In this document: positions 6,455 to 12,453 of the stretch, piece by piece | Layout: every line of letters starts with the position of its first letter | How positions within the stretch are numbered: position 1 is the stretch's first letter | DNA from: an uncultured Eubacteriales bacterium | Lineage (GTDB): Bacteria > Bacillota > Clostridia > Peptostreptococcales > Anaerovoracaceae | NCBI GenBank assembly: GCA_902772685.1 | Contig: CACYBO010000009.1 | Span: 1 to 12,453, forward strand | Length of the DNA: 12,453 nt | Reading direction: 5' to 3' | Program-made: the position numbers and the translations under genes | Notes under the pieces: model-generated | Seen by the model: only the letters and a program-made list of their open reading frames with translations | What the model was told of the DNA's origin: nothing | Database searches by the model: none

Positions 6455-8214
6455 CAGTTCACCTCCTTTCCGGAAGCCGCGGCCTTGCTGAGTTCTTCCT
6501 CACTCAGCTGTGAGAGGGCGATTTCCTTGTATATACGGCAGGACTGCAGCAGTTCGCTGTGCGTGCCTTTGCCCGCTACGCGGCCGTTGTCCAGTACGAT
6601 GATCTGATCCGCATCCAGAATCGTATTGATCCGCTGGGCGACGATGATGAATGTGCATCCGCCGATGTTTTCTTTTAATTCTTTTCTTAACGCTTTATCT
6701 GTGCTGAAGTCCAGCGCGCTGAAGCTGTCGTCAAATACGAGGACTTCCGGCTTCTTCACTAGAGCCCTTGCTATGCAAAGCCTCTGCATCTGCCCGCCGG
6801 AAACATTGGTTCCGCCCTGGGCAATTTCTTCCTGCAGACCCTTTGGTTTTTCATTGATAAAGTCCATGGCCTGGGCAATTTCCGCAGCCCTTGTGAGCTC
6901 TTCCTCTGAAGCGTTCTCGTTGCCGTAGCGCAGATTGCTCTCAATCGTTCCGCTGAAGAGTATTCCCTTCTGCGGCACCAACCCGATATGGCTGCGCAGC
7001 TCGCTTTGGACCATATCCCTGACGTCCGTTCCGCCGAGGAGAACGCTTCCTTCCGTTGCGTCAAAAAATCTCGGTATCAGTTTTATCAGCGTCGACTTAC
7101 CGCTTCCTGTTCCGCCGATGATCGCTGTCGTCTGTCCCGGTCTGGCTGTGAAGCTGACATCGTCAAGCACCTTCTCCTCTGAATCCGGGTAGTTGAATGA
7201 AACATTTCTGAACTCGACCGGATACTCCGGACCGCAGCGCAGCGCCTTTCCGGCAGGAGGATCAGAAATGGAAACCTCTGTGGTGAGGACCTGTCCGATC
7301 CGCTTCATGGAAACAGCTGCTCTCGGAAGCATGATGAATATCATGGTAACGAACATGAACGACATGATGACATGCATGGCGTACTGAAGATATGCCAGCA
7401 TGTCGCCGATCATGAGTTTATCCGCTTCTATGAGATGGGCTCCGGCCCAGATGATAAGCAGCCCTACGCCGCTCATGATAAACGTCATTGTCGGCATCAT
7501 GAACGCCAGACATTTGTTGACGAATATGTACAGTTTTGTGAGATCGATATTGGCTGCGTCGAACCGCTCTTCTTCCTTTCCTTCGGTTCTGAACGCTCTG
7601 ACGACGAGCGTTCCTGACAGACGCTCCTTCATGATCAGGTTGATTCTGTCCAGTTTCTCCTGCATGACCTTGAATCTCGGAAACACCGCGAAGAAGGAGA
7701 AGATCATGAGACCGCATACACAGAGCAGTGCCAGGCCGACCGTCCAGGACAGCGAAACACTGGTGCGCAGCGCCATGATGACGGCGCCGATTCCCATCAA
7801 CGGGGCGAAGAGCATCATGCGCAGCGCCATTGTCGTGGCTTGCTGCACCATCTGCACATCATTTGTTGATCTGGTGATGAGAGAGGCGGTCGAAAATTTG
7901 TCCTGCTCCGCAGAGCTGAATGAAGTGACTTTTCGGAAGATGTCACTCCGTATCCTGCGGGCGCTTTTGGCCGCTGTCAGCGTCGCAAAAAGACTCCCTG
8001 TTATAGAACAGGCAGCTGCGAGTGCCGCGAACAGAATCATGATAGTTCCGACGCTTTTTATATGGTCCATATCGCCCGGAACAATGCCGTTATTGATGAT
8101 GTCCGACATAAAATTGGGCAGAGACAATTCGCACCAGACCTGCCCGAAGAGAGCCACCAGTACGATGATCATGAACGGTATGTATTGTTTGTAATAACCG
8201 AAAACTGTCTTCAC
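6454..8214 (-). CDS. Heterodimeric ABC exporter, subunit with degenerate ATPase site
   Basis: Partner of the preceding exporter half. The 586 residues hold six predicted membrane helices (about 10-300) and an ATPase domain. Walker A is GGTGSGKS (367-374) and the signature is VSGGQ (471-475). Walker B ends FDD, with Asp496 where the catalytic Glu should be, and the H-loop position holds Gln528 (VAQRI). These two changes together mark the non-catalytic half of asymmetric exporters such as BmrC and TM287. The start codon is GTG at 8214, supported by AAGGGG seven bases upstream and by the family's typical N-terminus (MKTVFGYYKQYIPFM). It is first in a two-gene operon transcribed from the divergent region shared with birA. 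There is no adjacent dedicated regulator. Confidence 0.92.
   Translation of the reverse strand: MKTVFGYYKQYIPFMIIVLVALFGQVWCELSLPNFMSDIINNGIVPGDMDHIKSVGTIMILFAALAAACSITGSLFATLTAAKSARRIRSDIFRKVTSFSSAEQDKFSTASLITRSTNDVQMVQQATTMALRMMLFAPLMGIGAVIMALRTSVSLSWTVGLALLCVCGLMIFSFFAVFPRFKVMQEKLDRINLIMKERLSGTLVVRAFRTEGKEEERFDAANIDLTKLYIFVNKCLAFMMPTMTFIMSGVGLLIIWAGAHLIEADKLMIGDMLAYLQYAMHVIMSFMFVTMIFIMLPRAAVSMKRIGQVLTTEVSISDPPAGKALRCGPEYPVEFRNVSFNYPDSEEKVLDDVSFTARPGQTTAIIGGTGSGKSTLIKLIPRFFDATEGSVLLGGTDVRDMVQSELRSHIGLVPQKGILFSGTIESNLRYGNENASEEELTRAAEIAQAMDFINEKPKGLQEEIAQGGTNVSGGQMQRLCIARALVKKPEVLVFDDSFSALDFSTDKALRKELKENIGGCTFIIVAQRINTILDADQIIVLDNGRVAGKGTHSELLQSCRIYKEIALSQLSEEELSKAAASGKEVN
6461..6468 (-). 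promoter_or_regulatory. Strong ribosome-binding site coupling the two exporter genes
   Basis: AAGGAGGT on the minus strand lies six bases before the ATG at 6454 and inside the 3' end of the first exporter gene. It fixes the start of the second subunit and explains how both halves can be made in matched amounts. Confidence 0.85.
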
Positions 8215-8261
8215 GGATAAACCCCTTGATCCCCCGTTGATTCCGTAGTTGTGTTTACATC

Positions 8262-8283
8262 ATATACGCATTATATACGCATT
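8262..8283. repeat. Perfect 11-base tandem direct repeat, candidate operator
   Basis: ATATACGCATT occurs twice back to back (8262-8272 and 8273-8283) with no mismatch. It covers the -10 box of the ABC exporter promoter and lies about 30 bases upstream of the birA -35 box. A repeat of one helical turn placed over a promoter is what a regulator-binding site would look like, but no regulator is known. Confidence 0.6.
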
Positions 8284-8298
8284 GACGGGAACACGCAA
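8270..8298 (-). promoter_or_regulatory. Promoter of the ABC exporter operon
   Basis: On the minus strand TTGCGT (8293-8298) and TATAAT (8270-8275) are separated by 17 bases. The -10 is perfect and the -35 matches in its TTG. Transcription would start near 8263, giving a leader of about 50 bases before the GTG at 8214. The -10 box spans the junction of the tandem repeat. Confidence 0.65.
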
Positions 8299-8311
8299 AG
8301 AGTATTCCGAG

Positions 8312-8340
8312 TTGATAATCTCCCGCTGTCAGTTTACAAT
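8312..8340 (+). promoter_or_regulatory. Promoter of birA
   Basis: TTGATA (8312-8317) and TACAAT (8335-8340) with exactly 17 bases between them form a good housekeeping-type promoter. Start of transcription is expected near 8347, leaving a short leader before the AGGAGA ribosome site (8358-8363) and the ATG at 8372. Confidence 0.75.
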
Positions 8341-8371
8341 ATCAGAAGTAAAAGAACAGGAGAATCAGAAC

Positions 8372-9391
8372 ATGGCTGTAAGGGATGCGGTGCTCAGCGC
8401 ACTGGAAAACAACAGGGATAATTACATTTCGGGAGAAGAACTCTCCGGACAGCTTGGCGTATCGAGAGCCGCTGTCTGCAAGGCTGTAAAGGTTTTGCGA
8501 AATGAAGGATATGAAATCGAATCCGTAACAAACCGGGGGTACATGATGCCTTCTGATGATACGGCTATCAGCGAAGCCGCCATACGGAACGCTTTGCCTT
8601 TGAGACTGCGCGGCATGGACCTGTTCGTTTACGATATCATCGATTCGACAAATCTCGAGGCCCGCAGAATCGTCCTCGGCGATAATCCGGGCAGCGCGGA
8701 ATCTGCCTGCGGTCCGGCCAGGTGCCCAGCCGTCGTTCTCGCCCGTCAGCAGACTGCCGGACGCGGAAGGCTCGGCCGGGGTTTTTATTCTCCGAGAGAC
8801 GGTCTCTATCTGAGTGTTGTGATCAGACCTGACTTTGACATCAGCCGGTCAAGTCTCGTAACGGTAGCCGCTGCGGCTGCAACAAGTGAAGCGATCGACG
8901 AGATCTGCGGCTGTTCTTCACAGATAAAGTGGGTCAACGACATCTATCTGAACGGCCTGAAGGTCTGCGGAATCCTGACGGAAGCCACAACTGACTTTGA
9001 AACGGGTCAGATCGATTCGCTCATCATCGGAATCGGGGTCAACACTTCTGAACGCAGCTTTCCGGCGGAGCTGCAGGGAGTTGCAGGCAGTGTCTCCGCG
9101 GAAGGTCTGAACGGTCACGAGAAATCTCTGCTCGCGGCGTCCATCATCGAAAAGGTGCTTCTCTACACCAAAGACCTCTCCGGCTTCATGGATTCCTACC
9201 GCAGCCGTTCGCTGCTCATCGGAAAAGAGATCACGGTCTATTCGGGCACCTACAGAAAAGATCCGACTGTAGAACTGGGCGGAAGAAAGGCGTGCGCCCT
9301 GAGTATTGATGATAACGGCGGTCTGATCGTTCAATACGAAGACGGAACACGGCAGACTCTCACCAGCGGTGAGGTCTCAATCAGAGTGTAG
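8372..9391 (+). CDS. birA: Biotin--[acetyl-CoA-carboxylase] ligase / biotin repressor
   Basis: Activates biotin to biotinyl-AMP and attaches it to carboxyl-carrier proteins; the two-domain form also represses biotin genes. The 339 residues begin with a winged-helix DNA-binding domain (about 1-60; LSGQLGVSRAAVCKAVKVLR). The ligase domain follows, with the biotin/AMP loop GRGRLGR (130-136), KWVNDI (186-191), VCGILTE and GIGVN, then a C-terminal SH3-like cap. I chose the ATG at 8372 because AGGAGA precedes it by eight bases and the protein then begins as BirA should. The frame is open further upstream to 8249, but that would overlap the promoter. I see no BirA-type operator here. It is the only plus-strand gene; its stop overlaps the MATE gene end by 11 bases. 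Confidence 0.95.
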   Translation: MAVRDAVLSALENNRDNYISGEELSGQLGVSRAAVCKAVKVLRNEGYEIESVTNRGYMMPSDDTAISEAAIRNALPLRLRGMDLFVYDIIDSTNLEARRIVLGDNPGSAESACGPARCPAVVLARQQTAGRGRLGRGFYSPRDGLYLSVVIRPDFDISRSSLVTVAAAAATSEAIDEICGCSSQIKWVNDIYLNGLKVCGILTEATTDFETGQIDSLIIGIGVNTSERSFPAELQGVAGSVSAEGLNGHEKSLLAASIIEKVLLYTKDLSGFMDSYRSRSLLIGKEITVYSGTYRKDPTVELGGRKACALSIDDNGGLIVQYEDGTRQTLTSGEVSIRV

Positions 9392-10733
9392 AATCCATTC
9401 TTCTGTACTCCCGTCTGCTTACGACCGCAAAGGCAACCAGCATGGCGACGCCCGTGATCGTCCATGTGATCGGGTAGATGTTCATGAGCATTTCAAACGT
9501 TCCAAAAGACTGGAAGATGGTATAGATCCACACGATTCTCAGGACGCAGGTTCCCAGAACAGAGACGATGGCGGGCAGCAGAGAATGGCCCATGCCCCTC
9601 ATGCACTGACCGCTGATTTCATAAGACGCTGCGATCCACTGAAAAATCAGTACGTGGCCGAACCGGATCATCGCCCATGGTATAACAACTGCATCTGTTG
9701 TGAAAACCAGAACGAAGACATCCCTTCCGAGGAAGAATCCCATATTGCAGATCAGCATAGCTGCCGCTCCCAGAAGCATGCAGTCTTTGAAGACTTCTTT
9801 GCAGCGCGAGGCGTTCCGCGCCCCGTAGTTCTGACTTGTGAATGTAACCGCCGCCTGTCCGAACGCGTTCAGTACAAAGTAACAGAAGAATTCATAGTTC
9901 ACCGCGGCCGCGGACCCGGCGATCGCATCGGAACCGAATCCGTTGATGGTCGACTGGATGATAACATTGGAAAATGAGAACACCATGCTCTGGACGCCCG
10001 CCGGCACACCGATCTTCAGAATTCTGATAAAGTGTTCTTTTTTTATTTTCAGCCTGCGGACATGCAGCTTAAACGCTCCCTCTTCATGCAGCAGAAGATA
10101 GACCAGCGCTCCGCTGTTCAGTATGTTGGCAATAATCGTCGCACAGGCAACCCCTTTCACGCTCATACCAAGCACAACCACGAACAGCAGGCTCACTGCA
10201 ACTTTAATGATCCCGCTGCCAAGCAAAATCACGAGCGGCCGTTTCGTGTCGCCTTTGCTCCTGAGGATCGCCGAGATGTAGATGTAGATCATCATGAACG
10301 GCATCCCTGAGAAGAAGATCCGCAGATAAATGGTAGAAAGCCCTATGACATTGTCCGGTGATCCCATGGCAACCAGCATAGGCCGGCTGATGCAAAAGCC
10401 GACGGTCCCTACGACCACTCCTGCGATCAGAGAAAGCAGCACCGCCGTATGCACGGCGTCGCTGATTCTGTCGGCTCTTCCCTGGCCTATGTAATTCGCG
10501 ATGACAACGCTCGCGCCTATGGACAGGCCGATAAAGAGATTGATGGAAAGATTGATGATCGGGGCGGTACTTCCCACTGCTGCGAGGGCGTCGCTTCCCG
10601 CGAAATGTCCCAGAATGATTCCGTCAGCTGCATTAAAAAGCTGCTGCACCGTACCGGTTGCAGCAAGCGGAAGCGCGAAGAGCAAAAGCTTCTTCACCAA
10701 TGATCCATGCAGCATATCTATCTGGTTTGCCAT
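9381..10733 (-). CDS. MATE family multidrug/cation efflux transporter
   Basis: Twelve-helix transporter that expels organic cations or drugs using a Na+ or H+ gradient. The 450 residues match the MatE family: N-terminal LHGSLVKKLLLFALPLAATG, then NAADGIILGHFAGSDALAAVG and FIGLSIGASVVIANYIGQG. A mirrored second half contains VPAGVQSMVFSFSNVIIQ and FTSQNYGARN. The closest type is the DinF/NorM-like clostridial group, and the substrate cannot be told. The ATG at 10733 has an AGGAGG box 14 bases upstream, longer than usual, and only AGAAG close by, so translation may be modest. It converges on birA with an 11-base overlap and no room for a dedicated terminator. Confidence 0.93.
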   Translation of the reverse strand: MANQIDMLHGSLVKKLLLFALPLAATGTVQQLFNAADGIILGHFAGSDALAAVGSTAPIINLSINLFIGLSIGASVVIANYIGQGRADRISDAVHTAVLLSLIAGVVVGTVGFCISRPMLVAMGSPDNVIGLSTIYLRIFFSGMPFMMIYIYISAILRSKGDTKRPLVILLGSGIIKVAVSLLFVVVLGMSVKGVACATIIANILNSGALVYLLLHEEGAFKLHVRRLKIKKEHFIRILKIGVPAGVQSMVFSFSNVIIQSTINGFGSDAIAGSAAAVNYEFFCYFVLNAFGQAAVTFTSQNYGARNASRCKEVFKDCMLLGAAAMLICNMGFFLGRDVFVLVFTTDAVVIPWAMIRFGHVLIFQWIAASYEISGQCMRGMGHSLLPAIVSVLGTCVLRIVWIYTIFQSFGTFEMLMNIYPITWTITGVAMLVAFAVVSRREYRRMDSTL

Positions 10734-10766
10734 ATCTTCTGTCTGATCCTCCTAATAGCTGATTTC

Positions 10767-10775
10767 AGTATAGCA
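10767..10775 (-). promoter_or_regulatory. Candidate extended -10 promoter of the MATE gene
   Basis: TGCTATACT on the minus strand gives a good -10 box (10767-10772) with a TGn extension (10773-10775). There is no clear -35. It would start transcription near 10760, just ahead of the AGGAGG box at 10748-10753. Confidence 0.45.
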
Positions 10776-10852
10776 CTTTTCCCTTCGATATATCCTGCAA
10801 TCTCCAATTTCTTCACAAATACGTCACATAATCCACCGCTAAATGACATTTA

Positions 10853-10871
10853 ACTGTATTACTATAACAGT
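10853..10871. promoter_or_regulatory. 19-base palindrome upstream of the MATE gene, candidate operator
   Basis: ACTGTATTACTATAACAGT is symmetric about 10862 at seven of nine paired positions (ACTGTnnTAnTAnnACAGT). It lies about 80 bases upstream of the MATE promoter candidate. A small perfect hairpin, GTGTC-GAAA-GACAC (10870-10883), abuts it. The symmetry suggests a dimeric regulator's site, but no regulator gene lies nearby. Confidence 0.35.
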
Positions 10872-10926
10872 GTCGAAAGACACACCTCCTCACAAAACGG
10901 ATAATAATGATAATGATGAACGACAG

Positions 10927-10957
10927 AAAAAACCGGGGAAAGGGGCCCCGGTTTTTT
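10927..10957 (-). terminator. Strong Rho-independent terminator after the lipoprotein gene
   Basis: A twelve-base perfect inverted repeat, AAAAAACCGGGG and CCCCGGTTTTTT, with a seven-base loop. The GC core plus T-run works on both strands. It begins 13 bases past the lipoprotein stop codon on the minus strand, so its main role is to end that transcript before the MATE gene. Confidence 0.9.
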
Positions 10958-10970
10958 CGTTGTCTTTGTG

Positions 10971-11642
10971 TTATTCTCCTTCGGGATGATACAGGACATG
11001 CACTGTGGTGTCGGGATTAATATCCTCGTCGTCTGTGACGTCCTTCAGCAGAATATGATAGGTGTCCTCACCATCTAGTGTGAAGATGCCGGCAAGGCCT
11101 GTGTTTCCGCTTGTCTCAACATCCAATCCGTGCCCGGGTTCCATCCCCTGCAGGAGCTGGCTTTCGCAGCTGATTGCGAAATCCTTTGCGCTGATGGTTT
11201 CTGTAATCCCCAGCATGTCTTCGGCAGTTCCTGCCACGCACAGGCATAGATCTGAGTCAAGGGGCGGACCGGGTACTTCCTCGGTACCTCCAACTCCGTT
11301 GTCGATGGTCATCAGACTTGTCGAACGGAAACCGAAGCAGAATCTGCCGTCGTCACTTGTATAGAGATACCATGCGTCCGTCGCGCCGCTTTCCGTAAGT
11401 CCATACTCTTCGTTCAGTTCGCCGAAGGATTTGTTTATCCCGCCGGCCTGTGCGAAGTAATCCAGATAGGTTTCTCCGGAGGCAGCAGTAGTGGTCTGCA
11501 CATCCTGTGAACTGCTTTCCGTACTGCTTGCCGTACTGTTTTCTGAACTGTTTTCACCGCATGCGCTTAAGACTATGGCTATTATTATAATGATTGTCAG
11601 AAGCATGGCGCTTCGTATGGTTGCGATTTTTCGATTGTTCAT
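10971..11642 (-). CDS. Lipoprotein of unknown function
   Basis: Secreted and anchored to the outer face of the membrane. The 223 residues start with a basic end (MNNRKIATIR), a hydrophobic stretch (12-25) and a lipobox LSAC with Cys28. A Ser/Thr/Glu-rich flexible linker follows (about 31-56), then a globular region (about 57-223) that I do not recognise. That region has four cysteines (102, 133, 135, 159) and an acidic C-terminus. The ATG at 11642 has AGGAG very close and GGAGG a little further upstream. It lies 46 bases after the GlmL-like gene with no terminator between, and a strong terminator follows it, so it may be the last gene of that operon. No functional link to the mutase accessory protein is evident. 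Confidence 0.85.
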   Translation of the reverse strand: MNNRKIATIRSAMLLTIIIIIAIVLSACGENSSENSTASSTESSSQDVQTTTAASGETYLDYFAQAGGINKSFGELNEEYGLTESGATDAWYLYTSDDGRFCFGFRSTSLMTIDNGVGGTEEVPGPPLDSDLCLCVAGTAEDMLGITETISAKDFAISCESQLLQGMEPGHGLDVETSGNTGLAGIFTLDGEDTYHILLKDVTDDEDINPDTTVHVLYHPEGE

Positions 11643-11688
11643 GTCTCCTCTTTTGCCTCCGCGTATGACCTGTCATTTTTTTGCAAAA

Positions 11689-12453
11689 TCAGCACTCTTT
11701 GCGGTAGATGCAGTTCTTCCTCATGCAGAGGTGGCATTCTCTGTTGCAGGTCGGCTGACCATCATGTGTCATCTTCAGCACATCTTCTGTTCTGATCATG
11801 CCCCGGTCTCGCATCGCCCTGTCTTCCTCGGCCTTCTCCGCCTCTTCGGCTGCCTTTGCCGCTTCAATAGCTTCAGCTTCTTCTTCGGTGATGAGACCAT
11901 AATCCAGCTTGTAGGCGGTCATGTCATAGCCCTGTTCCTCACATTCGAGGATATGCTTGATCATTGCCTCCCGGTCCGCATCCTTCTCAGCGAGTTCCGC
12001 AGCAACATCTGCCAGCGCCGCAGGGCCGTCAAAGGCACCTCCTGCAGTCTCGCTCTGCTGTGCTGTGGACTTTATGCCGTACTGTCCTTCCTCCGGCTTG
12101 ACAAACTTAAAGCCCAGGGATTTCTCTAACAGTTTGATTGCGCCTTCCCTGTGCTTGACGCTGAGCACGCCCAGCGACGCCATGATGTAATCGTTGTCGA
12201 CAGCGATCTTCGCGTGGTGGGTTGGGAACAGTTTCAGACCGGTCTGGTCATATTCGCAGATGCGGCCCATGATTTCTTCCCTGTGCGGGAGACGGGTCAG
12301 AGCGCCGCCTGTTCCAACGATGTACTTGACCGGCGTCAGGTCTTTGCCTTCCGCTACAGTGCTGCGGCCGCTCGGGCCGTAGATATATCTGATCTGGCCG
12401 GCGTGACGGTCCACTGCCTTCATGACAGCTTCCTCCGTCAGGATCTCGACCAT
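11689..12453 (-). CDS. GlmL/MutL-family B12-mutase accessory protein, C-terminal part (runs off the right edge)
   Basis: Relative of GlmL, encoded between the subunits of B12-dependent glutamate mutase, and of similar proteins in ornithine aminomutase clusters. An ATPase-like role in maintaining the mutase is presumed. The visible 254 residues are a C-terminal half. Residues 1-115 carry the family's end, including AVDRHAGQIRYIYGPSGRS, EGKDLTPVKYIVGTGGALTR and VDNDYIMASLGVLSVKHREG. The methionine at the window edge is probably internal. Residues about 125-254 are an extra tail with an Ala/Glu-rich helix (about 188-212) ending in five clustered cysteines (236, 240, 243, 248, 254). Upstream genes are outside the window, so which mutase it serves is undetermined. 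Confidence 0.85.
   Translation of the reverse strand: MVEILTEEAVMKAVDRHAGQIRYIYGPSGRSTVAEGKDLTPVKYIVGTGGALTRLPHREEIMGRICEYDQTGLKLFPTHHAKIAVDNDYIMASLGVLSVKHREGAIKLLEKSLGFKFVKPEEGQYGIKSTAQQSETAGGAFDGPAALADVAAELAEKDADREAMIKHILECEEQGYDMTAYKLDYGLITEEEAEAIEAAKAAEEAEKAEEDRAMRDRGMIRTEDVLKMTHDGQPTCNRECHLCMRKNCIYRKEC

Noticed and set aside
7400..8194. Plus-strand open frame of 264 codons opposite the first ABC exporter gene
   Set aside because: Antisense shadow of a membrane-domain coding region; no homology recognised and no start signals.
8249..8371. Upstream extension of birA by 41 codons
   Set aside because: The added residues are unlike BirA and the region holds the promoter; the ATG at 8372 has the proper ribosome site.
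10718..10849. 43-codon minus-strand frame beginning MSFSGGLCDVFVKKLEIAGY and overlapping the MATE start
   Set aside because: No ribosome site at a usable distance (the AGGAGGT is about 35 bases upstream) and the likely MATE promoter lies inside it, so it is probably not translated.

Overview
The window reads as chromosomal DNA of an anaerobic Bacillota (Clostridia-type) organism with roughly balanced GC. The reasons are strong AGGAGG-type ribosome sites, the prfA / Sua5 / rpiB / upp gene order typical of this phylum, a monoderm-style lipoprotein, and a GlmL/MutL-family protein of the kind found beside B12-dependent carbon-skeleton or amino-mutases in amino-acid fermenters. The exact genus cannot be told from the sequence.

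Layout, left to right. (1) Positions 1-2976, minus strand: a housekeeping operon transcribed prfA (release factor 1), Sua5/YwlC (tRNA t6A synthesis), rpiB (ribose-5-phosphate isomerase B), then upp (uracil phosphoribosyltransferase, cut by the window edge). An extended -10 promoter sits just upstream of prfA, directly after a terminator serving the next unit. (2) Positions 3077-4367, minus strand: a two-gene unit. It encodes an unrecognised two-helix membrane protein, with a coiled coil and a C-terminal peptide repeated three times, followed 16 bases later by a hotdog acyl-CoA thioesterase-like protein. (3) Positions 4481-8214, minus strand: a heterodimeric ABC exporter whose two genes overlap by one base. 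One subunit has degenerate ATPase residues and the other carries the catalytic ones. (4) Positions 8215-8371: a divergent promoter region with good promoters on both strands and a perfect 11-base tandem repeat lying across the -10 box of the exporter promoter. (5) Positions 8372-9391, plus strand: birA, the biotin ligase/repressor and the only plus-strand gene, which overlaps tail-to-tail with (6) a MATE efflux transporter (9381-10733, minus). (7) Upstream of the MATE gene are a 19-base palindrome and a strong terminator, then an unrecognised lipoprotein gene (10971-11642) and the C-terminal part of a GlmL/MutL-family protein (11689 to the window end, minus).

Most of the window is ordinary core genome. 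The least explained parts are the repeat-bearing membrane protein, the unusual C-terminal tail of the GlmL-like protein with five clustered cysteines, the lipoprotein, the linker insertion in the ABC exporter, and the two candidate operators. I see no CRISPR array, tRNA, rRNA, insertion sequence or phage gene, and no clear new defence or biosynthetic system.
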